DNA of 16,126 nucleotides from an uncultured Gemella sp. (GTDB taxonomy: Bacteria; Bacillota; Bacilli; Staphylococcales; Gemellaceae), in NCBI GenBank assembly GCA_927911745.1, contig CAKMQF010000036.1, positions 1-16,126 on the forward strand. Reading direction: 5' to 3'. Position 1 is the stretch's first letter. Every line of letters starts with the position of its first letter. Shown here piece by piece: positions 8,821 through 16,126 of the stretch. The position numbers and the translations under genes are program-made. The notes under the pieces were generated by a model. The model had not been told where the DNA came from and did no database searches. It was given only the letters and a program-made list of their open reading frames with translations.

Positions 8821-9528
8821 GTGAGGCTAGATAAATTTATTAGCACAACTACGACATTAAGTAGAGCAGAAGCGAAAAAAGTTATTAAAAAGGGAATATT
8901 AATTAACGATAAATTAATAAAAAGTCCTGATTATAAAGTTGATGAGATTAATGATCAGGTTATTTTAGATGGAAAAAGGTTAGTTTATCAAAAATATGTT
9001 TATATTATGATGAACAAGCCGCAAGATACGATATCTGCAACAGAAGATGCGATTGAAAAAACAGTTGTGGATATTTTAAAAGAAGAAGATCGCATTCACA
9101 AAGTATTTCCTGTTGGTAGACTTGATAAGGATACTGAAGGACTTATGTTGCTGACGAATGATGGAGAGTTAGCACATAAATTAATATCTCCCAAAAAAGA
9201 TGTAGTAAAAAAATACTATGTTGAGGTAAGTGGAGAATTGAAAGATGAGCATCTTCCAATTATTGAAGCTGGTGTAACTCTAGAAGATGGATATAAATGT
9301 AAGGCTGCTAAATTAGAAATACTAGAAAGCAGCGAGCTTGAAAGTAAAGCAAATATATACATAACTGAAGGAAAATTTCATCAAGTAAAAAGAATGATGA
9401 AATCATTAGGGACAACGGTAACATATTTAAAGAGATTATCTATTGGTAGTTTAAAATTAGATGAGAGTCTAAAATTAGGTGAATATAGATATTTAACAGA
9501 AGAGGAACTAAATAAATTAAATAAATAA
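8821..9528 (+). CDS. RsuA-family rRNA pseudouridine synthase
   Basis: It converts a uridine in rRNA to pseudouridine, most likely in 16S rRNA by analogy with RsuA; the exact site is inferred. The 235-residue protein has an N-terminal S4 RNA-binding domain (about 1-48, MRLDKFISTTTTLSRAEAKK). The catalytic domain carries GRLDKDTEGLMLLTNDG (99-115), with D102 the expected catalytic aspartate. The later motif EGKFHQVKRM is also typical. The start is GTG 8821, after an AGGAGA site at the end of murJ. It sits 5 bases after murJ and 14 before pepV, so the three form one operon. RluB is a related possibility, but the length favours RsuA. Confidence 0.9.
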   Translation: MRLDKFISTTTTLSRAEAKKVIKKGILINDKLIKSPDYKVDEINDQVILDGKRLVYQKYVYIMMNKPQDTISATEDAIEKTVVDILKEEDRIHKVFPVGRLDKDTEGLMLLTNDGELAHKLISPKKDVVKKYYVEVSGELKDEHLPIIEAGVTLEDGYKCKAAKLEILESSELESKANIYITEGKFHQVKRMMKSLGTTVTYLKRLSIGSLKLDESLKLGEYRYLTEEELNKLNK

Positions 9529-9542
9529 CGGAGGGATATATA

Positions 9543-10943
9543 ATGAGTATAGATTTTAAAAAAGAGGTTCTTAATCATAAGGAGGACCTACTTAAAGATT
9601 TATTTGAGTTATTGAGTGTACGTTCAATTTTAGGAACAGATATAACTGAGGAAACTCCATTTGGAAGTGGACCAAGAGAAGCATTAGATTTAATTTTATC
9701 TTTTGGTGAACGTGATGGTTACAAGACTAAATTAGTGGAAAATAAAGCTGGACATATTGAAGTAGGTCAAGGTGAGGAATTATTTGGTATTCTTGGTCAC
9801 GTTGATGTAGTACCTGTAGTAGAAGCAGACTGGACTAGTCATCCATTTAAACCAGAAATAAGAGATGGAAAAATATTTGCTCGTGGGTCATTAGATGATA
9901 AAGGACCTACAATGGCAGCTTATTATGCGGTTAAGCTATTAGATAAACTTGGTGTAAAATGGAATAAACGTGTAAGAGTTATTATTGGTAGTGATGAAGA
10001 AACTGGATTTAGATGTGTTGAAGCGTACTTTAAACATGAAGAACAACCAGCTTCTGGATTTACGCCAGACGCAATGTTTCCATTAGTGTATGCTGAAAAA
10101 GCAAGAGCAACTTTCGATCACAAATTGAAATTTGTGGCTGAAGATGGAAACTATAATTATAAACTTGTTAAATTTAATGGTGGTCAAGTTTTAAATATGG
10201 TTATTGCCAGTGCAAAAGCGGAATTAGTTGGTGAAGTGTCAGATATTAAAGAAAAATTTGAAAACTTCTTAGCGCAAGAAAAACTAGAAGGTGAAGTTAC
10301 TGTTGAAGATACAATTAAACTTGCACTTAAAGGGAAAGCAGCACACGGTTCAACACCGCAATATGGAATTAATGGTGCAACAAAATTAGCAGAATTTTTA
10401 AGTACATTAGGATTAGATAATAATGGTAAAAACTTTGTAGATTATATAGTAGATAAACTTGCTAATGATCCATTCGGTGAAAAATTAGGAATTGATTATT
10501 CTGATAATGAAATGGGAGAAGCTACATATAACTATGGTATCCTAGAATATAATTTAGAGAAAAAAGTTGGTATAGTTTCAACGGATTGTCGTCATCCTAT
10601 GAAGTTTGATTTAGTAACTAGACTGAATGGAGTTAAGGTAGACAATATTGATATTGAAGTTACAAGTACTAAAGAAGCACACTATGTACCGAAAGATGAT
10701 GAATTAGTAACTACACTAATGGATGTTTATAGAAAGTACACAGGTGATACTGAAAATGATGCGTTTGTATTAGGTGGAGGAACATATGCACGTTGCCTTA
10801 AAAAAGGTGTTGCATTTGGATTACTTTTCCCTGGAAAAGAAGATACTATGCACCAAGCAAATGAATATTTAGAAGTAGAAGATTTATTATTAGCTACTGC
10901 AATTTATGCAGAAGGAATTTACAAGCTTTGTTGTGAACAATAA
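9543..10943 (+). CDS. pepV: Dipeptidase PepV (M20 metallopeptidase)
   Basis: PepV is a cytoplasmic di-zinc dipeptidase that releases amino acids from dipeptides. The complete 466-residue frame has the expected ligands, each one position below Lactobacillus PepV numbering: H86 in GHVDVVP, bridging D118 in GSLDDKGP, catalytic and ligand glutamates in GSDEETG (152-153), D176 in TPDAMFP, and a late histidine in DTMHQANEY (about 437). A lid domain with KGKAAHGSTP lies between. GGAGGG precedes the start. It is the last gene of the murJ operon. A long hairpin follows in the gap to ccrZ. Confidence 0.95.
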   Translation: MSIDFKKEVLNHKEDLLKDLFELLSVRSILGTDITEETPFGSGPREALDLILSFGERDGYKTKLVENKAGHIEVGQGEELFGILGHVDVVPVVEADWTSHPFKPEIRDGKIFARGSLDDKGPTMAAYYAVKLLDKLGVKWNKRVRVIIGSDEETGFRCVEAYFKHEEQPASGFTPDAMFPLVYAEKARATFDHKLKFVAEDGNYNYKLVKFNGGQVLNMVIASAKAELVGEVSDIKEKFENFLAQEKLEGEVTVEDTIKLALKGKAAHGSTPQYGINGATKLAEFLSTLGLDNNGKNFVDYIVDKLANDPFGEKLGIDYSDNEMGEATYNYGILEYNLEKKVGIVSTDCRHPMKFDLVTRLNGVKVDNIDIEVTSTKEAHYVPKDDELVTTLMDVYRKYTGDTENDAFVLGGGTYARCLKKGVAFGLLFPGKEDTMHQANEYLEVEDLLLATAIYAEGIYKLCCEQ

Positions 10944-11002
10944 ATTTTATAAAAATATTTATTTGATATAATGTTTATTTTGTAAAAAATAAGATAATAA
11001 GC

Positions 11003-11060
11003 AATCTCAAAGATATTAATTCTAATTTTTGTATATATAAATTATAATATCTTTGAGATT
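11003..11060 (+). terminator. Long-loop hairpin after pepV
   Basis: A 16-bp perfect stem, AATCTCAAAGATATTA (11003-11018) with its complement at 11045-11060, encloses a 26-base AT-rich loop and is followed by TTTAATTTTA. It probably ends the murJ–pepV transcript. The broken T run and large loop make it an unusual terminator. Confidence 0.6.
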
Positions 11061-11086
11061 TTTAATTTTAGTTAAAAAATAGCATC

Positions 11087-11115
11087 TTGAAAAAAATGGT
11101 TAAAGAATGTAAAAT
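11087..11115 (+). promoter_or_regulatory. Likely ccrZ promoter
   Basis: TTGAAA (11087-11092) and TAAAAT (11110-11115) are exactly 17 bases apart. They lie between the pepV hairpin and ccrZ, 55 bases before the start codon. Confidence 0.6.
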
Positions 11116-11169
11116 ATATAGTGCATTATAATTTTTAAAAAGAGATTGAAGAAAGGAGCAGTATAAAAT

Positions 11170-11946
11170 ATGTCTAAAGAATATTATCAGATGGGCTGGA
11201 CTTTAGATGATACATATAACGAAGATTATTTTTGTTCAAGAGATAACCAACGTTACTTTATTAAAAAAAATACTACTCCGATGATAGCAACTCTTTCTGC
11301 AGAAGGTATCGTACCTAGGTTAAGATGGACTAAGCGAATTAGTAATGGAGATGTATTAATCGCACAAGATTTTGAAAATGGTAGAACGTTAAATACGGAA
11401 GATATGACTGATAGACGTATACCTGAAATTTTGAAAAAAGTGCACGGATCATCAAAATTAAAAAAAATTATGAAGGCTCAAGGATACGCTGAAGAAACAG
11501 CAGCTAGATCGCTTAGTAATTTGAAATCGATTATTGCTGATGACCTTAGGAAAAATAGTAATATTGTTGATGCATTAAATTATTTAGAGAAGTGTTTACC
11601 AGATGATGATGTAGAATATACACCTTGTCACACAGATTTACATAAAGATAACTGGTTACTTTCAGATCAAGGAAAGTTATTTTTAGTAGATTGGGAACAC
11701 TCTATACTTTGTGACCCCGCTATTGATATTTCATTTGTATTATATCGATACATTCCACAAAATGAATGGAATGAGTGGTTAAAAATTTATGGACAAGAAC
11801 CGACAATAAAATATAGAAATAGACTAAAATGGTATATAACTTTACAATCTGTCATAATGATAGTTTGGTATCATGAGAAGAAACAATTATCAGAAATGAA
11901 CTCATGGCTAGTCTTTTTAAATAGTATTTTTAACGATTTTATATAA
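11170..11946 (+). CDS. ccrZ: CcrZ/YtmP-like phosphotransferase
   Basis: This 258-residue protein belongs to the aminoglycoside phosphotransferase/choline-kinase fold. It aligns along its length with pneumococcal CcrZ (YtmP of Bacillus): FIKKNTTPMI, the ALRKN-like DDLRKNSNIV, and the LVDW segment. The kinase residues are visible: the Brenner motif CHTDLHKDNW (153-162) with D156 and N161, and metal-binding D174 in LVDWEHS. CcrZ links cell division to the start of DNA replication in pneumococcus through FtsZ and DnaA; this role is inferred here. The ribosome site AAAGGAG precedes ATG 11170. In many Bacillota trmB follows ytmP; here a terminator and yutF follow instead. Antibiotic resistance is not implied. 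Confidence 0.85.
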   Translation: MSKEYYQMGWTLDDTYNEDYFCSRDNQRYFIKKNTTPMIATLSAEGIVPRLRWTKRISNGDVLIAQDFENGRTLNTEDMTDRRIPEILKKVHGSSKLKKIMKAQGYAEETAARSLSNLKSIIADDLRKNSNIVDALNYLEKCLPDDDVEYTPCHTDLHKDNWLLSDQGKLFLVDWEHSILCDPAIDISFVLYRYIPQNEWNEWLKIYGQEPTIKYRNRLKWYITLQSVIMIVWYHEKKQLSEMNSWLVFLNSIFNDFI

Positions 11947-11989
11947 GCATTAAGTAGGAAAATCCTAATTAATGCTTTTATTTTTTTTA
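11945..11989 (+). terminator. Terminator after ccrZ
   Basis: AAGCATTAA-G-TAGGA pairs with TCCTA-A-TTAATGCTT around an AAA loop, with one G/A mismatch, and is followed by TTTATTTTTTTT. It begins within the stop codon of ccrZ. Confidence 0.88.
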
Positions 11990-12086
11990 TAATAGGTGTA
12001 AAATAGAAATAGTTGCGTAATTTATTCGTATAGAAGAAACTAATATTTGAATATATTATGATAAATGAAATTAATGGAGAGATGGA

Positions 12087-12855
12087 ATGAGTATAAAACA
12101 ATATAAATTATATCTAATAGACTTAGATGGAACTATTTATAATGGTGATAAAAAAGATAAAATATGCAAAGGAGTTTGTTGATTATCTAAATACTAATAA
12201 CATAGACTATTTATTTTTAACTAATAATTCAACTAGACAACCTAAAGAAGTTGCTGAGCACTTAAAGAATTTTGATATAGATACATCAGAGGAGCACGTA
12301 TTTACATCAAGTGATGCTACTAAAATTTATCTTGAAGGTAAGGGATATAAAAATTTATATGTAATAGGCGAAAGTGGATTGAAAAACACTTTAAGTTCAT
12401 TTAATCAAAAAGAAAATGAAGATGGTGTTGATGCTGTTGTAGTAGGTCTTGATAGAAAACTTACATACGATAAACTTGCTACTGCGGCAAGAGCTATATT
12501 AAATGGAGCAGAACTTATTGGAACTAATCCAGATACTCTATTACCAACAGCTAATGGATTTGTACCAAGTAACGGAGGTCAAGTTAAGTATCTAGAATAC
12601 GCTACTTCTACACCAGCTACATTTATAGGAAAACCAAGTAAAATCATTATGGAAAGTGCTATGAATCTATTTAGTTATAGCAAAGATGAAATTGTAATGG
12701 TTGGGGACAACTATGATACAGATATTATGTCTGGTATTAATGGTGGAATAGATACAATTCATGTTCAAACAGGTGTTACAAGTGTAGAAGATTTAGAAAC
12801 TAAAGAGCATAAACCGACTTATTCTATTAAAAATTTATTCGAACTAGTTAAATAA
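12087..12855 (+). CDS. yutF: YutF-like HAD-IIA phosphatase, one frame break
   Basis: A HAD-superfamily phosphatase of the NagD/YutF branch; the natural substrate is not known. Motifs in order: DLDGT (nucleophile D12 and acid D14), LTNNST (motif II), GKPSKIIME (motif III lysine) and GDNYDTD (motif IV). The protein aligns along its length with B. subtilis YutF. The true start is ATG 12087 (MSIKQYKLYLIDLDGT), after GGAGA. An ATG at 12082 gives only two codons. One A too many in the A6 run at 12150-12155 moves the rest to another frame; without it the product is 255 residues, normal for the family. Reading only the downstream frame would lose the catalytic aspartates. map follows 11 bases later, probably in one transcript. 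Confidence 0.9.
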
Positions 12856-12866
12856 AAGGAGAAAGC

Positions 12867-13627
12867 ATGATTATTAAAACAGAAGAACAATTACAAAAAA
12901 TGAAAGAAATAGGTTTCATCTGTGCTACTATTCGCGATGAAATGGTCAAAAAAGCAGTGCCAGGTGTTTCAACAAAAGAATTAGACAATATCGCTAAAGA
13001 ATTATTTGAAAAATATGGAGCGAAATCTGCGCCAATTACTGAGTACGATTTTCCAGGATATACATGTATTTCATTAAACTATCAGGCAGCGCATGGAATA
13101 CCTTCTAGTACAAAAATACTAAAAGATGGTGACCTTCTTAATATTGATGTATCAGGTTGTAAAGATGGTTATTATGCCGATACAGGTATTTCTTTCGTTG
13201 TTGGTAAGGTAGATGATCCAATGAAAGAAAAAGTATGTGAAGTAGCTAAAGAAGCTTTTTACGAAGGAATCAAGCATGCTGTAGCAGGAAGAAAAATAAA
13301 CCAAATTGGTAAACATGTACATAAAAAAATAAAAGAACATAAGTTGGAAGTAATTGAAAACCTGACTGGTCATGGAATCGGAACTTCATTACACCAAGAA
13401 CCACAACATGTGTTTAATTATTTTGATCCATGGGATAATCTAATCTTAAAAGATGGTATGTGTTTAGCTGTTGAACCATTCGTTTCGACAAAAGCTAAAA
13501 CTGTAGGAAACTCAGATAGAGATGAATGGGAATTAGTAGCAATGATGGTTCATATATTGCTCAGTATGAACATACGATTGTTGTCAGAGAGAATGCTGAA
13601 CCATTAATATTGACTAAAATTGATTAA
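12867..13627 (+). CDS. map: Methionine aminopeptidase type I, frame break near the end
   Basis: Map removes the first methionine from new proteins, using two metal ions. Ligands match E. coli Map: D94 and D105 (NIDVSGCKDGYYADTG), H169 (TGHGIGTSLH) and E203 (LAVEPF). The frame as written diverges after WELV at about 13537-13540 and stops at 13607. Restoring one missing base there gives NDGSYIAQYEHTIVVRE, containing the fifth ligand E235, and ends at TAA 13625-13627. The corrected product is about 253 residues. AAAGGAG precedes ATG 12867. Map is essential where it is the only copy, so a sequence error is likely. Confidence 0.93.
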
Positions 13628-13643
13628 TTTTTAATGGAAAAAG

Positions 13644-13672
13644 TTGACAAGTTAATAAAAATGTTTTAAGAT
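13644..13672 (+). promoter_or_regulatory. topA promoter
   Basis: TTGACA (13644-13649), a perfect -35, and TAAGAT (13667-13672) are 17 bases apart, 32 bases before the topA start. This is the clearest promoter in the window. No terminator is visible between map and topA. Confidence 0.7.
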
Positions 13673-13704
13673 ACTACTTATTATAAAATTATGGAGAGAA
13701 AAAA

Positions 13705-15757
13705 ATGGCAGAAAATTTAGTAATAGTCGAATCTCCTTCTAAGGCAAAAACTATTGAAAAATATCTAGGGAAAAAATATAGAGTAATATCTTCAAAAGGT
13801 CATGTAAGAGATCTTCCAAAAAGTAGAATGGGAGTAGAAGTACTAGATAATGGAAATGTAAATGTTGATTACATTTCTATAAGAGGGAAAGGCGATGTAA
13901 TTAAGTCTTTAAAAAAAGAAGCCAAAGGAAAGAAAGTATTCCTTGCATCCGATCCCGATAGAGAAGGAGAGGCAATAGCTTGGCATATTGCACACATTTT
14001 AGGATTAGATAATAATTCTGATAACAGAATTGTTTTTAATGAAATAACAAAAGACGCTGTAAAAGATGCGATAAAGCACCCACGTAAGATAAATACTGAT
14101 TTAGTTCAGTCACAACAAGCTAGAAGAATATTAGATCGTTTAGTTGGATATAATATTTCTCCTGTACTTTGGAAAAAAGTAAAACCAAAGCTATCTGCAG
14201 GAAGAGTGCAAAATGCCGCTCTAAAGCTAATTGTTGATAGAGAAGAAGAAATTCAAAAATTTGTTCCACAAGAATATTGGTCTATGCCAATCGATTTTAT
14301 AAAAAATAGAAAAGTTTTAACGGCTAATTTCTATTCTTATAAAGGTGAAAAACTTAAACTTGAAAGTAAAAAAGATGTAGATAAAATAAGAAAAGCGATA
14401 AAAGGTGAGACATTTAAAGTTATCGATGTAACGAAAACTAATAAAAATCGTAATGCACCGAATGTTTATATTACTTCTACAATGCAACAAGATGCTTCAA
14501 GAAAGATTAACTTTAAAACACGTAAGACTATGAGTGTTGCTCAAGAACTGTATGAAGGGATTAACCTTAAAAAGTTAGGTGGAGTTACCGGTTTAATTAC
14601 CTATATGAGAACGGACTCTACAAGGGTTTCTGATGAAGCTGTAAAAATGGCTAGTGATTATATACTAAACAATTTTGGTAAAGAATATCTAGCATCAACA
14701 GTTAAAGTTAGAAAATCAAGCAAGAATGTTCAAGATGCTCACGAAGGAATAAGACCTACAAATGTTAATTTTACACCTGATAGTATTAAAGAATACTTAT
14801 CAAATGACCAATATAAGTTATATAAACTTATATGGGAACGATTCTTAGCTAGTCGTATGAGTGCTGCAGTTTATGAAACAAGTACAACAACGTTTGAAAA
14901 TAATAATGTTGTCTATAGAGGTGCACATTCTAAGTTACTGTTTAATGGCTTCTTAGCTATATTGAAAGAAAAAGAAAAAGTTAAACTTGCACCAGAATTT
15001 GAAAGTTGGAGAAGATGCTAAAGTGAAAGAAATAAAAGAAGAACAGCATTTTACTCAACCACCTGCACGCTACTCTGAAGCTAAACTTATAGCTGAACTT
15101 GAAGAACTAGGAGTAGGACGTCCTTCAACTTATGCTACAATTGTTGATACATTGCAAAAGAGATATTATGTAAAATTACAAAATAAAGTATTTACACCAA
15201 CTGAATTAGGAACATTGGTTAGTAAAATAACAGAACAATATTTTCCTGATATTATAAATACTAAGTTTACAGCTAATCTTGAGAGTCAATTAGATGATAT
15301 AGCAGAAGGAAAAGTAGGTTGGGAAAAAACTATATATAATTTCTATAGTAATTTTAGAAAAGATGTTGAAAAAGCAGAAACTGAAATGGAAAAAGTGGAG
15401 ATCAAACAAGAATATACTGGAGAAAGCTGTCCAGAGTGTTCTTCACCACTTGTATTTAAGTTAGGTAAATTCGGTAAGTTTATTGCTTGTTCTAATTTCC
15501 CTGACTGTAGATACACTAACACTATCCAAAAAAAGGTTGGAGTAACATGTCCAAAATGTAAGAAACATGAGATTTTAGAGAAGAAATCTAAAAAAGGAAA
15601 ATTATTCTATGGTTGTGAAGGATTCCCAGAATGTGATTTTGTTTCATGGGATAAACCTATAAATAGAAGTTGTCCAAAATGTGAGAATATCTTATATGAA
15701 GGAAAAAAAGGTGTTCAATGTGCACATTGTGATTATAAAGAAGAAATAAAGAAATAG
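13705..15757 (+). CDS. topA: DNA topoisomerase I (TopA), one frame break
   Basis: TopA relaxes negative supercoils by cutting one strand. The N-terminal Toprim domain shows VIVESPSKAKTIEKYLG and the acidic DPDREGEAIAWH motif (83-94). The catalytic tyrosine is Y300 in GLITYMRTDSTR. HFTQPPARYSEAKL and GRPSTYATIV follow. The C-terminus has three cysteine-rich zinc-ribbon units (CPEC…CSNFPDC, CPKC…CEGFPEC, CPKC…CAHC). The first frame ends at 15021 after APEFESWRRC; the second resumes as KVGEDAKVKEIKEE. One extra base near 14998-15004 explains this, and the joined protein is about 683 residues, normal for Gram-positive TopA. The two pieces split between the catalytic tyrosine and later core motifs, so neither part would work alone. 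GGAGAG precedes ATG 13705. Confidence 0.95.
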
Positions 15758-15768
15758 AAAAAAGATTG

Positions 15769-15815
15769 AAAGGATTTGATAATTGTTCTCAATTACCAAA
15801 TCCTTTTGTTTTTAA
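15769..15815 (+). terminator. Terminator after topA
   Basis: AAAGGATTTG (15769-15778) and AATTG (15781-15785) pair with CAATT (15790-15794) and CAAATCCTTT (15797-15806), with a small internal mismatch. TTGTTTTT follows. It lies just outside the insertion sequence end. Confidence 0.85.
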
Positions 15816-15861
15816 GGCTCTTTGTCAAATTCGGGGCATGGAGAAAAATAGGAAATGAGAT

Positions 15862-15891
15862 CTAGGCAGCATTTTGCTGCTTAGATTTTTT
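15862..15891 (+). terminator. Hairpin inside the IS end
   Basis: CTAGGCAGC (15862-15870) pairs with GCTGCTTAG (15876-15884), one G·U, around ATTTT, and ATTTTTT follows. On the plus strand it is an intrinsic terminator shape, overlapping the transposase stop codon. It could stop outside transcription from entering the element antisense to the transposase. Confidence 0.6.
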
Positions 15892-16126
15892 CTTACTTTC
15901 ACTAAGTTTAACATTATTTTTATATTCAGAAACAAATAATCTAGACATAAATTAAAATGCGTAATCTGAAATTACTAAAGCTAGAATATCCATAAGATAC
16001 TCTCTTTAGTAGTTTTATTTTATTATTAAATCCTTCTAATGGACCGTTAGAATTACTCATATTTTACAGCGTTAAGCATATAGTCTTTGTGTTTTTCATA
16101 GTATTTATAGCTTTAGATACACCTTT
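15862..16126 (-). pseudogene. ISL3-type transposase, C-terminal part, broken frames
   Basis: On the minus strand, SNGPLEGFNNKIKLLKRVSY followed by GYSSFSNFRLRI matches the conserved C-terminal segment of ISL3 (DDE) transposases; the glutamate of GPLEG is the likely third catalytic residue. Just upstream, YEKHKDYMLNAVKYE is in another frame, needing one base fewer near 16057. Downstream, SRLFVSEYKNNVKLSESKKK is in yet another frame, ending at TAG 15864-15862. A further stop occurs before YEKHKDY. Several breaks in 265 bases suggest decay, though the indel errors seen elsewhere could add to it. The 5' part is outside the window. Confidence 0.7.

Larger units (their letters stand above)
15816..16126 (-). 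mobile_element. ISL3-family insertion sequence, right part only
   Basis: The boundary is set by GGCTCTTTGTCAAATTC at 15816, which resembles the GGCTCTTT terminal repeats of ISL3-family elements. The transposase end runs toward it on the minus strand. The other end lies beyond the window, so the target duplication and full length cannot be seen. It inserted just after the topA terminator. The family call rests on the terminal sequence and the transposase C-terminus. Confidence 0.7.

Noticed and set aside
13705..15757. Programmed frameshifting in topA, map, trxA or folE
   Set aside because: The breaks differ in direction and context and lack a common slippery site plus stimulator. Most lie in plain A or T runs. 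Miscounted bases explain all of them.

Overview
The window is AT-rich chromosomal DNA from a low-GC Gram-positive bacterium of the Bacillota. The gene content and protein sequences (folE–mtrB pair, glnR–glnA, CcrZ/YtmP, YutF, PepV, a streptococcal-type NADH oxidase, an ISL3-type insertion sequence end) fit the Gemella/Staphylococcus/Streptococcus neighbourhood; I favour Gemella, by inference only. Stops are TAA or TAG in every gene, and tryptophans are TGG, so there is no sign of a changed genetic code.

Layout, left to right. A terminator-like hairpin is followed at once by folE (GTP cyclohydrolase I) and mtrB (a divergent TRAP-family protein). A bidirectional terminator separates these from nox, an NADH oxidase on the minus strand. 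nox is open over its whole length except for one TGA, which sits exactly at codon 42, the catalytic cysteine of this family. Divergent from nox is groES–groEL, preceded by a promoter overlapped by a CtsR-like tandem repeat. trxA (thioredoxin) follows, then two back-to-back terminators, then glnA and glnR on the minus strand. Each of these has a perfect GlnR operator just upstream. To the right are a 60-residue membrane protein, murJ/ytgP (lipid flippase), an RsuA-type pseudouridine synthase and pepV. Next come ccrZ (cell-cycle kinase-like), yutF (HAD phosphatase), map (methionine aminopeptidase) and topA (topoisomerase I). The window ends inside a degraded ISL3-family insertion sequence.

The genes are mostly housekeeping: folate synthesis, protein folding, thiol redox, nitrogen assimilation under GlnR, cell-wall precursor export, translation and DNA topology. 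The accessory part is the insertion sequence.

Two cross-cutting points matter. First, at least nine single-base frame breaks interrupt seven otherwise ordinary genes (folE twice, trxA twice, groES, glnR, yutF, map, topA). Most lie in A or T runs, which points to sequencing or assembly indels rather than real gene decay. I give gene limits across these breaks and say where each lies. Second, the TGA in nox is not an indel. It is a codon exactly at the redox-active cysteine, and a perfect 8-bp hairpin follows at a distance seen for bacterial selenocysteine insertion elements. A selenocysteine-containing NADH oxidase is the most interesting reading, but a base-call error or a real nonsense mutation cannot be excluded from this window.
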